Shown piece by piece: positions 28,546 to 41,099 of a stretch of 64,000 nucleotides of DNA. Each line of letters starts with the position of its first letter. The first letter of the stretch is position 1. Both the position numbers and the translations under genes were made by a program. Source of the DNA: JACCZX01 sp963786295 (GTDB taxonomy: Bacteria; Pseudomonadota; Gammaproteobacteria; Burkholderiales; Burkholderiaceae_F). The stretch covers positions 34,248 to 98,247 of the forward strand of contig CAWAYV010000035.1 in the NCBI GenBank assembly GCA_963786295.1. The letters are read 5' to 3'. Below the pieces are notes generated by a model. That model was given only the letters and a program-made list of their open reading frames with translations. It searched no databases and had not been told where the DNA came from.

Positions 28546-28581
28546 TTGACTTTGACTATTATTTCGATAATCATTGAAATA
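28546..28581 (+). promoter_or_regulatory. Putative arsR promoter and ArsR operator
   Basis: Two tandem TTGACT hexamers (28546-28551 and 28552-28557) resemble -35 elements. A 22-base dyad at 28560-28581 has TATTTC and GAAATA arms; by hand 18 of 22 positions are symmetric. It ends on the first base of the arsR ATG and covers the GATAAT that could be a -10. ArsR/SmtB repressors bind such AT-rich dyads, so autorepression relieved by arsenite is likely. Confidence 0.6.
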
Positions 28582-28937
28582 TGAAAACGACAGAGGCCGT
28601 TTGCGCACTCGCCGCTCTTGCGCAGGAAACTCGCTTGGACGTATTCCGGCGCCTCGTTCAACAAGGCGCGAGCGGACTCGCAGCGGGCGAGATCGCCGAG
28701 CATTTAGGCGTCTCTCCCGCGACGCTTTCGTTTCATTTAAAGGAGCTTTCCCACGCAAAACTGGTCACGGCGCGGCAGGACGGGCGATTCGTTTTCTATG
28801 CGGCGAATTTTGCGACGATGAACCGTCTGCTCGGCTTCTTGACCGATAACTGTTGCGCAGCAGACGGCGGGTCTTGCATGCCGATCACCTGCGCTCCTAG
28901 CAACGCCAGCAAATCCCGACGAAAGGAACATGCATGA
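28581..28937 (+). CDS. arsR: ArsR-family arsenic-responsive repressor
   Basis: A 118-residue winged-helix repressor. The recognition helix is in VSPATLSFHLKELSHAKLV. The inducer site is probably C-terminal: Cys91, Cys92 and Cys99 in NCCAADGGSC, close to the Acidithiobacillus ArsR arrangement and unlike the helix-3 CVC site of plasmid R773 ArsR. A further Cys104 follows. It is the first gene of an arsenic operon and overlaps arsI by four bases. A dyad overlapping its start suggests autoregulation. Confidence 0.9.
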   Translation: MKTTEAVCALAALAQETRLDVFRRLVQQGASGLAAGEIAEHLGVSPATLSFHLKELSHAKLVTARQDGRFVFYAANFATMNRLLGFLTDNCCAADGGSCMPITCAPSNASKSRRKEHA

Positions 28938-29419
28938 AACGTTTCCATGTACACGTTGCGGTCAAGGATCTTGAATCGAGCATCCGCTTTTATTCGGCGC
29001 TGTTCGGCGCGGAACCAACCGTCACGAAGACCGACTACGCGAAATGGATGGTCGACGATCCGCGCATCAACTTCGCGATCTCTGAGCGCGGGGCGCGCAC
29101 CGGCGTGAATCATCTGGGGCTGCAGGTTGATTCCGACGAAGAGCTCGAACAACTGCGCGTGCAGGCCCAGCATGCGGATCTAGTGGCGGCGGCAGAGAAG
29201 AACGTCAGCTGCTGTTACGCGCGCGGAAATAAATATTGGTATACCGATCCACAGGGTGTGGCGTGGGAGACTTATCACACGCTTGAACAGGTTGAATTTT
29301 TTCGGTCCGATGCCGACGAGCGCGAGCAATCGGACACTGCGGCGGCGTCCAGCTGTTGCGGTCCGTCGACTGCGACGTCAGCTCACTCCGAACGGCGGAC
29401 CGATTCCGCGTGCTGCTGA
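28934..29419 (+). CDS. arsI: ArsI/CadI-family arsenic metalloenzyme
   Basis: A 161-residue vicinal-oxygen-chelate dioxygenase fold. ArsI proteins break the carbon-arsenic bond of trivalent organoarsenicals such as methylarsenite. The Fe ligands are expected at His6 (RFHVHVAVKD), His62 (GVNHLGL) and Glu115 (VAWETYH). The arsenic site is the vicinal pair in NVSCCYARG. The C-terminal 40 residues are cysteine-rich (SSCCG and a terminal ACC) and could pass metalloid along. It overlaps arsR and precedes arsC. Confidence 0.88.
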   Translation: MKRFHVHVAVKDLESSIRFYSALFGAEPTVTKTDYAKWMVDDPRINFAISERGARTGVNHLGLQVDSDEELEQLRVQAQHADLVAAAEKNVSCCYARGNKYWYTDPQGVAWETYHTLEQVEFFRSDADEREQSDTAAASSCCGPSTATSAHSERRTDSACC

Positions 29420-29434
29420 CGATGCAGGTCGGTT

Positions 29435-29929
29435 ATGGATGACCAAGCGCAGCGCGTGCTTTTCCTGTGCACCGGCAACTCTGCGCGTTCGATTTTCGGC
29501 GAGGTGATCATGAACGCGATGGCCAACGGCCGGTTCATCGCTTACAGCGCGGGCAGCCATCCCGCCGGCCGTGTTAACCCAATGACGATTGAGCTGCTGC
29601 ACAAAAACCGCTTACCCAGCGCCGGCCTGCGTAGCAAGAGCTGGGATGAGTTTGCACAGCCTAACGCGCCGAGGCTCGATTTTGTTTTTACGGTTTGCGA
29701 TGACGCGGCGAGCGAGATTTGCCCGACCTGGCCGGGCCAGCCAGTCACCGCCCACTGGGGTGTCGAGGACCCGGCCACTGTCGAAGGTGACGAAGAAGCG
29801 AAGCGCAAAGCGTTTCTCAGTGCGTTCACGACCCTGCGACGGCGCATCGAACTATTTCTGAGCCTGCCGCACGGCAAGATCGACAAGCTGGCGCTATCGC
29901 AGCGCCTGAGCACGATCGGAAAGAGTTGA
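29435..29929 (+). CDS. arsC: Arsenate reductase, low-molecular-weight phosphatase family
   Basis: Reduces arsenate to arsenite. The 164-residue protein has the phosphate-type loop LCTGNSARS with nucleophile Cys12. Two further cysteines are in FTVCDDAASEICP, as in thioredoxin-coupled (Bacillus type) ArsC. The family's DP(W)-type segment is seen in WGVEDPATVEG. The stop overlaps the TTG start of the aquaporin gene, so translation is coupled. Confidence 0.92.
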   Translation: MDDQAQRVLFLCTGNSARSIFGEVIMNAMANGRFIAYSAGSHPAGRVNPMTIELLHKNRLPSAGLRSKSWDEFAQPNAPRLDFVFTVCDDAASEICPTWPGQPVTAHWGVEDPATVEGDEEAKRKAFLSAFTTLRRRIELFLSLPHGKIDKLALSQRLSTIGKS

Positions 29930-30600
29930 GCGAGTCGATAGGCACGCTCCGGCAGTTGGCCGCGGAGGCGCTTGGCTCGGCGTTACTGCTTGCGGCCGTT
30001 GTCGGGTCTGGAATCATGGGCGAGCGTCTGGCCGCTGGCAATGTTGGCATTGTGTTACTAGCCAACACGGCCGCTACCGGTGCGATGTTGTTCGCGCTGA
30101 TCACGATCTTCGGCCCGATCAGCGGAGCGCACTTGAATCCGGCGGTAAGTGCGGTGGCAGCCCTTCAGCGCAGTATGAGCTGGACGCTGTGCGCGGGCTA
30201 TATCGCGGCGCAGCTTGCGGGCGCGATGGTTGGTGTTTTCGCGGCGCACGCGATGTTCGAACTGCCGATAGCGCAGGTATCGCTCAGGGCGCGTTCCGGC
30301 ACTGCGCAATTGTTCAGCGAATTCATCGCGACATTCGGTTTGATCACTACGATAGCTCTGACAACTCGCTATGCGCCTGCGCGTGTCGCGGCGGTGGTTG
30401 CGAGCTACATCATGGCCGCCTACTGGTTTACCGCCTCGACATCGTTTGCCAATCCGGCTGTGACGATTGCCAGATCGGTCAGCGATACTTTTGCCGGTAT
30501 CCGACCTCTTGATGCGCCAGCCTTCATACTCGCGCAGTTTTGCGGAGCGGTTGCAGCGATGCTTGTGACTTCCTGGTTAGTGCGCGCGCGGCCTCACTAG
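29926..30600 (+). CDS. MIP-family aquaglyceroporin, AqpS-like, likely arsenite channel
   Basis: A 224-residue channel with six membrane segments and both NPA loops (HLNPAVS near residue 67 and FANPAVTIAR near residue 178; the Arg of the selectivity filter follows the second). In Sinorhizobium meliloti an AqpS in an ars operon lets arsenite made by ArsC flow out. This gene, coupled to arsC by a four-base TTGA overlap, fits that role. The start codon is TTG at 29926. Only the channel, not a pump of the ArsB or Acr3 type, is present here. Confidence 0.87.
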   Translation: MSESIGTLRQLAAEALGSALLLAAVVGSGIMGERLAAGNVGIVLLANTAATGAMLFALITIFGPISGAHLNPAVSAVAALQRSMSWTLCAGYIAAQLAGAMVGVFAAHAMFELPIAQVSLRARSGTAQLFSEFIATFGLITTIALTTRYAPARVAAVVASYIMAAYWFTASTSFANPAVTIARSVSDTFAGIRPLDAPAFILAQFCGAVAAMLVTSWLVRARPH

Positions 30601-30624
30601 GCAAAGGGCAGCCTTGACTATGCG

Positions 30625-31872
30625 ATGAGCGATGCCCGATGGTTGGTGCTGCTCTGTGTGAGCCGCGTCGGCTTCTCGCTGATTTTTACCGTCTACTCCG
30701 CGTTGTTGCCGGTGCTGATGGGCGCATGGCAAATGAGTGCGGCCGATGCCGGATTGGTGCAAAGCGGATGGCACGTCGGATATCTGGTGTCGCTGTTCGC
30801 TGCCGGATTGCTGACGGACCGAATCGGCGCCCGCAAGACTTTTCTGCTCATGAGTGTCGCCGCGTGCGTGAGTGCGGCGCTCTTCGCTCTGTTTTCGAAT
30901 GGGTTCTGGTCGGCTCTGGCGCTCTATTCTCTTGCGGGTGCGGCGTCTGGCGGCTCGTACACGCCTGTGCTCGCGCTGATTGCGCAACGTTACGGTCCGG
31001 CGCAACGTGGCAGCGCGATGGGTTGGTATCTCGCGGCGGGTTCGTTTGGCTATGCGGTCTCACTGATCGCCTGCGCCGCGCTGGCTCCGTGGGCGGGATG
31101 GCGCGCGGCGCTGGCACTTTCAGCAATCGCCACGATCGCCGGCATGGCGCTCGGAGCGATCGCGCTGCGCGGCACTCGCGACACACCTCCGCACGCCTCC
31201 GCCCTGCTGCCATGGCTTGATTCGGCGCGACAGCTCTGGCAAAACAAACCCGCGCAGCTGGCGATCTGGTCGTATTCGTTTCACGCCTGGGAACTGCTCG
31301 GCATGTGGGCGTGGCTGCCGGCTTTTCTGGTCGCTGCGGCTGCCTATGGAGGTGATGCGTCAGCCGCTCCGCTCGCGATCGGCGTCGGTATCGCAGGGCT
31401 GACGCATCTGGCGTCAGTCATCGGCAGCATTGCGGGCGGCACGTTGTCGGACCGCATCGGTCGTACGCGTGTCATCTTGATCATGAGCTGCGCGAGCCTT
31501 GCATGCTCGTTTTCATTTGGCTGGATGCTCGGCGCTGCACTCTGGCTGATCACCTTAGTCGCGATCGTCTACAACCTGACCGCAATCGGCGATTCGTCGG
31601 TGTTTTCTACGGTGCTTAGCGAAACCGTGCCACCGAGTCAGATCGGATTTGCGTTTTCAATACGGTCCGTCGTCGGCTTTGGAATGGGCGCCATCAGTCC
31701 GTGGGTTTTCGGCCTCGTACTGGATTGGGCCAGTGTCGGTACGGGCGCGCCAGACCGTCACGCCTGGGGGCTGGCTTGGTGTTCGATTGGAATCGGCGCA
31801 TTGCTCGGCCCGCTGTTGACGTGGCGCTTGCACAAAAGTTTCGCCACAGCTCAGCGTGGAAGCGCAAACTGA
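30625..31872 (+). CDS. MFS transporter of the arsenic cluster
   Basis: A 415-residue major facilitator with about 12 membrane segments. Motif A appears as GLLTDRIGARKTF, repeated in the second half as GTLSDRIGRTRV, which confirms the duplicated fold. It starts 24 bases after the aquaporin gene on the same strand and is probably cotranscribed. MFS proteins in ars operons include ArsK and ArsJ. ArsJ needs an adjacent GAPDH gene, which is absent, so ArsK-like export of arsenite or an organoarsenical is one guess. General drug efflux is another. Confidence 0.8.
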   Translation: MSDARWLVLLCVSRVGFSLIFTVYSALLPVLMGAWQMSAADAGLVQSGWHVGYLVSLFAAGLLTDRIGARKTFLLMSVAACVSAALFALFSNGFWSALALYSLAGAASGGSYTPVLALIAQRYGPAQRGSAMGWYLAAGSFGYAVSLIACAALAPWAGWRAALALSAIATIAGMALGAIALRGTRDTPPHASALLPWLDSARQLWQNKPAQLAIWSYSFHAWELLGMWAWLPAFLVAAAAYGGDASAAPLAIGVGIAGLTHLASVIGSIAGGTLSDRIGRTRVILIMSCASLACSFSFGWMLGAALWLITLVAIVYNLTAIGDSSVFSTVLSETVPPSQIGFAFSIRSVVGFGMGAISPWVFGLVLDWASVGTGAPDRHAWGLAWCSIGIGALLGPLLTWRLHKSFATAQRGSAN

Positions 31873-32011
31873 TACACGGCGTCATGGACCGGCGCGCGAT
31901 TGAGCCGCCGAAGCTCAGGAATCGCTTTCGCCGGAGGCCCGGCGCATTTAGGTCAACAGCTGTGAATTAGAACGGCTCGGTTCTGGACAAGGCACAATCT
32001 CGAAACTACAA

Positions 32012-34598
<2,587 letters not shown>

Positions 34599-34628
34599 GT
34601 TGGATTGTTATTGGCTGGCTCCGGGCAT

Positions 34629-34656
34629 ATTTTGGGCCCACACCCGGCGAATCAAG
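34629..34656 (-). promoter_or_regulatory. Sigma32-type heat-shock promoter of clpB
   Basis: Read on the minus strand, CTTGATT (34650-34656) is followed after 13 bases by CCCAAAAT (34629-34636). This closely fits the sigma32 consensus CTTGAAA, N13, CCCATnT. It lies about 30 bases upstream of the clpB ATG, which suits a short leader. The same 113-base gap must carry a forward promoter for tamA. Confidence 0.68.
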
Positions 34657-34711
34657 GCAGAGCGGGCGCAATCAGCCCTTTGCTAGCATCGCCAACCCGC
34701 CCGCTTCCACT

Positions 34712-36471
34712 GTGCAACGTCATCTTTCGGCTGCGGTTCTAGCCATGATCCTCGCCTGGCCGCTCGTTGCATCGGGGCAAGCCACGCAACCAATCGTCAC
34801 TTCGGGTACCTCGCTGCCGTCGCCTCTTGGCGCCTTGGTCGATGAGGCGCTGGCGCGCTTCACGATCGGACCCGAAGCAGACGAGGCCGACGAGGAGCGC
34901 GAGCTACGCCGCGCCGAGCGCGCAGTACTTGAACTACTCGCTACCGAGGGCTACTTCGAGCCGACACTGCGCTTCGAGCCGGACGGCAACGCGCGTTACC
35001 GCTTGATCATCGAGCTCGGCCGCAGGACAACCGTCAGTGCGCTTAATCTTCAATTCACTGGCGCGCTCAATGAACCTCACTTCAAGGAGCGCGCCGCGGC
35101 GCTGCGCGCCGAGTGGTCCCTTCCGATCGGCGCACCGTTTCGTTCACCGCAATGGGAAACGGCCAAGACGCAATTGCTCGCCGCTGTGCAAGCGCGCGAT
35201 TTCGCCGGTGCCAAACTGGTGGATTCAGCCGCCAAGGTCAATGCGGACGATGCGACCGCCGCGCTGACCGTCGAGATCGATAGCGGTCCTGCGTATACCG
35301 TCGGCGAGCTGCAGATCACCGGCTTGGAGCGCTACGACGCCAACGCTTGTTCAGCGCTATAACCCGTTCAAAGTAGGTGACCGGTTCGATCGCGCGAAGA
35401 TGATCGAATTTCAGCAAGCGCTCGAAGAAACTCCGTACTTCTCTTCGGTGCTCGTTTCGCTGCAACTAGACCCGGCACACCCTGACAATGCGCCGCTGCG
35501 CCTGGTGTTGCGCGAATCTCGCACCAAGCGGTTCAGCGTCGGCGTCGGTGTGTCCTCGGATACCGGCGCACATCTGGAAATCGCCTACCGGCAGTCGCTG
35601 ACGTTCGGGCGACCGTATGCGCTGCAGACAGGAGCGCGCATCGACAACACCGGCGGCTTCGCATACGTCGATCTGCTGCTACCGCCGAAGCCCAATGGTG
35701 CGCGCGACAGCATCGGTGCGCTGGTCGAAGACTCGGATATCGAGGATTTGCGGCGTCAAGCGCTGGAGCGTCGGCGCCGCTCGCTCTCGTTTGCGCGGCA
35801 CACGCGCCGCACGCCACATCGAAACCAAGCTCGGCGTTAACTTCCAGCACGAGGAGCGCAAGACACCGCTCGACCCGGTGATCGAGCTCGATACGCTGTC
35901 GACGACGTATACGTGGATCCGACGCTATGTCGACGAGATCATCAATCCGCGCAGCGGCAACGTGATCGAACTCGAAGGCACGGTTGGCGCCAGCGGAACT
36001 CAATTGGACAAGGCATTCGTGAGCGGCTACGGGCGCATCGTGCAGTATTTCCCGATCGGGCAGCGCGATGTGTTGATCGTGCGGGGCGAGCTGGGCGCGG
36101 TCGGAGCCGACACGGCCAACGTCGTGCCAAATCGTTTTCTGTTTCGCACCGGCGGTTCGACCACGGTACGCGGCTACGACTACGAAAGCCTCGGTGTCAG
36201 CCAGGGTGGAGCGATCGTCGGCGGTCGTGCGCTGACAATAGCCTCGGTCGAGTACGTACACTGGCTGCAGCGCTGGGGCGGTAACTGGGGCATCGCCGGA
36301 TTCGTCGATGTGGGTGATGCGGCCGACACGTTCAGGGACCTCAAGCCTGCCGTCGGTGTTGGAGTCGGGGCGCGTTGGCGCACGGTGGCCGGTCCGCTGG
36401 CTGTCGATGTTGCGTACGGCGAGCGCGAAAAGCAGTTTCGAGTGCAGTTTTCGGTAGCTATAGCGTTCTAA
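34712..36471 (+). CDS. tamA: TamA, Omp85-family outer-membrane assembly factor (two frameshifts)
   Basis: Outer-membrane barrel that works with TamB in protein and lipid transport across the envelope. A signal peptide (MQRHLSAAVLAMILAWP) is followed by POTRA domains and a C-terminal barrel with GGSTTVRGY, the Omp85 motif, and a final Phe. The first frame stops at 35,362 and continues in the next frame (LVQRYNPFKVGDRF). A second break near 35,790-35,810 leads to LGVNFQHEERK and the end. Each break equals one extra base, and removing an A in CCAACG near 35,343 repairs the first. Restored length is about 585 residues. tamB follows after five bases. Confidence 0.9.
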
Positions 36472-36476
36472 GCGGA

Positions 36477-39400
36477 ATGAGCGAATCGCCGAGTGCTTCG
36501 TCTCGCCGACGTCCGCGTTGGGTCACCGCGCTCGTCGGGGTTTTTGCCGGAGCGTTGCTGATACTCGTCGCGGGGTCGGCCGCGATATGGTGGATGTACA
36601 CGACGAGCAGCGGATTACGCTTTGTCGTGCTGCTGAATTCGAGGCTGAATACATCGCTCAGCGTGCACGATGTTTCCGGTTCGCTGCGTGATGGATTCAC
36701 GGCCGGCAGCCTGTCGGTGACCGGGCCTACCTGGTCGCTGAGCGCCGCCGATGTCGCAGTCGAGCCGAACGAGCTGCGATGGCGGCAGCGCGTGTTCGAT
36801 TTCGAGCGGGTCACCGCTCGCTCGGTAGCCATAGACTGGATTCCAAGCAGCGAGCCGGCGGCGCCGCCGGTGTCGCTTGCATCGCCGATCGATCTGCGAG
36901 TGCGCAATCTCAATGTTGGCGAGTTGCGATTTGGCGCGCGCGGCGATACGCCGAGCGTGGTCGGCAACATCGCGGCCGACGTCCACCTGAACGCCGACGA
37001 GATCCTCGTCGAGCGCGGCGCGTTTCAGCACGGTCCGAGCCGCGTCACACTAAGCGGCCGCATCGATGCGCGTACTCCGTTCGCCCTGCGGGCCCAGGCG
37101 CAAGTGGCGTCCACGTTGCGCGAGCATGGTGTGACAGTGCAATTGAGCGCGAGCGCCACGTTGCTCGACGCGTTCGTCGAAATCAATGCCGATAGCGCCG
37201 ATGCACGCGGGCAGGCCACTGTGCGCTTGACCCCGTTTGCTCCGGTCCCTCTGGCGCAGCTGAGCGCGGACGTCGCGCACTTCAACCCGGCAGCATGGTT
37301 CGACGGCGCGCCGACGATGCGGCTGCGTGGCAGCGCCGACCTGAAGCCGGTTGCGGCCGCGGCCGGGCTCAGTCTCGACGGCCCGTTTTCGATCGAAAAC
37401 CTGGACGCCCCGGGCTCAGTCTCGATGGCCCGTTTTCGATCGAAAACCTGGACGCTGGACCGATTGATAGGCAGCGAGTGCCGGTGCGATCAGCGCGCGG
37501 CTCGGTGACATGGTCCGCCGATACGTTAACGCTGGCACTACAGCGCGTCGAGGGCATTCGCGGCGCCGCCAGTGGAGGTCTGACTTGGTCGGGGGCCAGT
37601 GGCCTGAATGCGAAGCTGGCGCTTACCGGTATTGATGTATCGACGATTCATTCAACCGCTACGCCAACTCGTATCGATGGCACGCTCAACTACTCACTGG
37701 TCGATCAGACGCAACGCTTTGTGGGAACACTGCGCTCCGACGGCGCGGTAACCGTCGCCAAAGACAGGAGCATCGAGTTGGCGGCAGATTTCAATTTGCT
37801 GCTGCGCGATCAGGTGCTCACTATCGAAACCGCACGCTTGCGACTCGCCGACGGCCGTGCCGAGCTGGCAGGCCGGGCCGAACTGCACGGCAGTTACGCC
37901 GCGCGTATTAAAGGCACGTTCGACAGTCTCGACCTGGCGCGTCTGTTCAAGGGATTCGATACACGCCTGAACGGCAGCGTCGAGCTCGATGCGCGGTTCC
38001 GGCCGACGATCGCTGGCCGCGCCGAGATCGCGCTCTCGGATAGCCGACTGATGGGCCGCGCGCTCGACGGCCGAGCAACGGTCGCACTGGCGGATCAGCG
38101 AATCGACGTTGACGTCAACGTCGCATCGCGCTCGGCCCGATTGACCGCGCGCGGAGGTCTCGGTTCAGGACGCGAGCTGACCTTCGAGCTGGTCGCTCCG
38201 CAGCTGGCCGAGATCGTGCCGCGAACGTCAGGCAGTGTGACCGCGCGCGGCACGGCGAGCGGCGAATTTTCGGCGCCGCAGTTGCGCGTCGATGCCACCG
38301 CGAACGACCTGAAGTTAGCCAACGGCCAGACGATCGACAGCGTGACTGCGTCGATTGCCGGCGGCACCGCCGCGACCGCACCGCTCGCCATCCTGGTGAA
38401 GATCACCGGTCATCGTGCGCCCGATCCCGACGCCTCGCTGGCCAACGCAACCTTGGTCGCTCGCGGTGTCACATCGGATCACACGCTGGAGTTAAACGCG
38501 ACGACGCTGTCGCAGCAGCCATTGCGCGTCATTGCCAACGGAGGTTGGCGCGCAGGCTCAGCGCAGGACTACGCGTGGCGCGGATCGCTGATCGCCGCTG
38601 AGAGCGGCAAACCACTCGAGCTGCGGCTCTCGGAACCGGCGTCACTAACGATCGCAGCCGGGATCGGTGAGCTTCGGTCCGGCGCGCTTCGAAGCACGTG
38701 GTACCCAATTTTCGGCAGTCGAAGTTCAACAGCGCGATGGAAGGTGGCGCACGTCGGGAAACTTCGACGGGCTTAAGCCGCAGGAGCTCTACGCGCGTGA
38801 CAAGCGCTGCGCGCCGAGTGGTCCGAACGGGCACCGCCACCCGGCCGCCGCTGACGTTACGTGGCCGTTGGGAATTCGAACTCGCCGCCACGCTGACCGG
38901 AGTGGTCATCGTCGAGCGCACCGGGGGTGATATCTACGGCGGGATCGACGCGTTGAACCCGATCGGCATCAGCGATCTCGGCCTCGCGTTGAGCGTGCTG
39001 AACGATCGCGTCACCGGTACCGCGTATGTGCGCGGCAAAGCGCTGGGCCGGCTCGACGCCGTGATCGATGCCTACGTCGACACCAGCGGCGGAGTGCAGA
39101 TCGCGCGCAATCGTCCGTTTCGAATCGATATCGATGCTGTGTTGCCCGATCTCAGCTGGATGGGTCCGCTGATCGGTGACAGTGTGCAGGTCGAAGGCTC
39201 GGGCAGTATCAAGACCGCGATCTCCGGCACGCCGGCGGATCCCACCGCGGCCGGTCAAATCCGCGCCAGCGGGCTGCGCGTTGCCTACGTTGAACAGGGC
39301 CTTCGCTTGGAGAATGGCACGCTCGACGCCAATCTCGAAGACGGCGTATTGGTGGTCAATGAACTCGTGTTTACCGGTGCGCCTCGAATCGCCCCAGATG

Positions 39401-40488
39401 ACAAGCGTGCCGCGGAGGCCGTCAGCTTCGAAACGCCGGGACGTTTGCGGACAGTCGCCCGCATCGCGTTGCGCACACTGACGGGCAGCGTCGGTATTCA
39501 AGCGGAGCGATTGCCGGTATTGCAGCGGCGCGATCGCTGGATGGTTGTCAGCGGCGAGGGCGGAATCACGCTGGCACCCCGGCGCGCCGATTTGTACGCC
39601 AAGTTACAGGTCGATGGCGCGTTTATCGATTTCTCGCGCCTGCACGGCGCGCGCTCGTTGCCGAGCGATGTGGTCGTCGTGCGCGCAGAGCAGGAGCCCA
39701 AGGCCGACGCGACGGAGGTCGACATTACGCTCGATATTCACGGCAATCTCGGCCGGCGCTTTTACATTCGCGGTGCGGGATTGGAGGCACGGCTGGCCGG
39801 CGAGCTCGACATCTCAGGAAAGCCAGGGCTGCTGCTGGCCGAAGGCAACGTACGCACTGTCGGTGGTACCTACCAAGGGTACGGACAGCGGTTGCAGATC
39901 GAGCGCGGGATTCTGACGTTTCAGGGCCCGATAGAAAATCCATCGCTTAACGTTTTGGCCACGCGGACCGGCTTGCCGGTCGAGGTCGGTGTTTCGGTTG
40001 GCGGTACCGCGGCGCGACCGATCGTACGGCTCTATTCGGACCCGTCGATGTCGGATCCTGAAAAGCTCAATTGGCTGGTGCTCGGCAGGCCACCGGGTGG
40101 ATCAGGCGACGGCGGAGACTCGCGCGCGCTTCTGTCGGCTGCGGCAGGCGCGCTGCTTGCGGGCCAGGGAGACAGCGCGACTGGACTGGTGCGCTCGTTC
40201 GGCATCGATGAAATCAGTCTGCGTCCGGGCCAGGATAGCTCTTCGATCTTGCCGCGCGAGGTGGTCGCCGGCACCTTGCGCAGCGCGACCGGCACCAACG
40301 CAATGGGCGACTTCGTCGCGGTCGGCAAGAGACTGAATGACGATTTGTATCTGACGTTCGAACAGGCGATCTCGGGCACAGCCACGTACGTCGCTCTGAA
40401 TTATCAGATCAGTCGGCGTTTGTCGTTGATCTGGCGCGCCGGTACGACAACTGCGCTCGATCTGGTCTATTCGATCGCGTTCGACTGA
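36477..40488 (+). CDS. tamB: TamB, inner-membrane translocation/assembly partner (three lesions)
   Basis: A very long beta-helical periplasmic protein anchored by an N-terminal membrane segment (about residues 18-40), paired with TamA. The C-terminal DUF490 domain is seen in YTFQGPIENPSL-type sequence (FQGPIENPSLNVLATR), DPEKLNWLVLGR and a C-terminal beta-strand ending in Phe-Asp. The frame is broken by a 47-base tandem duplication at 37,363-37,455 and by single-base shifts near 38,675-38,685 and 38,815-38,840. With these repaired the protein has about 1,320 residues, a normal size. All three probably reflect sequence or assembly error. Confidence 0.9.
37363..37455 (+). repeat. 47-base tandem duplication inside tamB
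   Basis: Two copies of a 46-base block (37363-37408 and 37410-37455) recur with a 47-base period and differ at a single base. Both encode LSLDGPFSIENLDA, but in different frames, because 47 is not a multiple of three. Deleting one unit restores tamB. The single difference is synonymous (Asp GAC or GAT). Confidence 0.9.
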
Positions 40489-40590
40489 GGCGCATGCGAT
40501 GAAGGTGCGCACTGCATTCTTTTTGATTGATGGCCGACGATGCAAGCTGACAGACGGCGGTCGATCGCTGCTCTCTCTTATACTGGACCG

Positions 40591-40986
40591 ATGGCCGTCA
40601 TCGTGCGTCGTGTCTTGCGCAAGTCCACGCAACGTTGGCTGCTGAGCGCTGTCGCGATTGCACTGGTCGGCGCGCAGTCGCTCGGTCTGAATCACCGCAT
40701 CGAGCACGGCACAGCGACAGGGTGGAGCAGCTCCGCTGCGATCGAACCGGTCAACCACCCGCAGCACGCGGCCGCGAAAGCGAAGCCGGCTGAGCCAGAA
40801 TCGGGCAAACATGACTGTGCTGCGATTGATGCTCTCGCGCTCGGCGATGGCCTTCCACTCGTCGCACTTCAGGCTCCGATTACGCCGCAAGCGGCGGAAC
40901 GGGTCGATCATCGCAATTCACACAGCGCTCAGCCATTGCGGCTGCAGCCATTTCAGGCGCGCGCTCCTCCCGCTTTCTTCTCCTGA
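40591..40986 (+). CDS. Small secreted or anchored protein next to TonB receptor, unknown
   Basis: About 131 residues: a basic start, one hydrophobic segment (LLSAVAIALVGAQSLGL), then a soluble tail rich in Ala, Pro and His with one KHDCAA motif. I recognise no named domain, but similar small His-containing proteins precede zinc-type TonB receptors in related bacteria. The ATG at 40591 lies seven bases after TATACT (40579-40584), so transcription from that -10 would give a nearly leaderless message. An in-frame ATG at 40540 is the alternative. Confidence 0.55.
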   Translation: MAVIVRRVLRKSTQRWLLSAVAIALVGAQSLGLNHRIEHGTATGWSSSAAIEPVNHPQHAAAKAKPAEPESGKHDCAAIDALALGDGLPLVALQAPITPQAAERVDHRNSHSAQPLRLQPFQARAPPAFFS

Positions 40987-41099
40987 TTGATTCGTTGCCT
41001 TCGGCCTGTCGCTTTCCGGCGACGGGCCGGCGGCGCTATTCACATCGACGACACCGAGCGTCAAGCCGCTGGCTTTGCCGGTCGGCACAGGAGAAGACC

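Noticed and set aside
29926..30600. Water-specific aquaporin
   Set aside because: Coupling to arsC and the family context fit an arsenite/glycerol channel better, though the filter residues were judged by eye.
30625..31872. ArsJ exporter of arseno-phosphoglycerate
   Set aside because: ArsJ needs a companion GAPDH gene, and none lies in the cluster.
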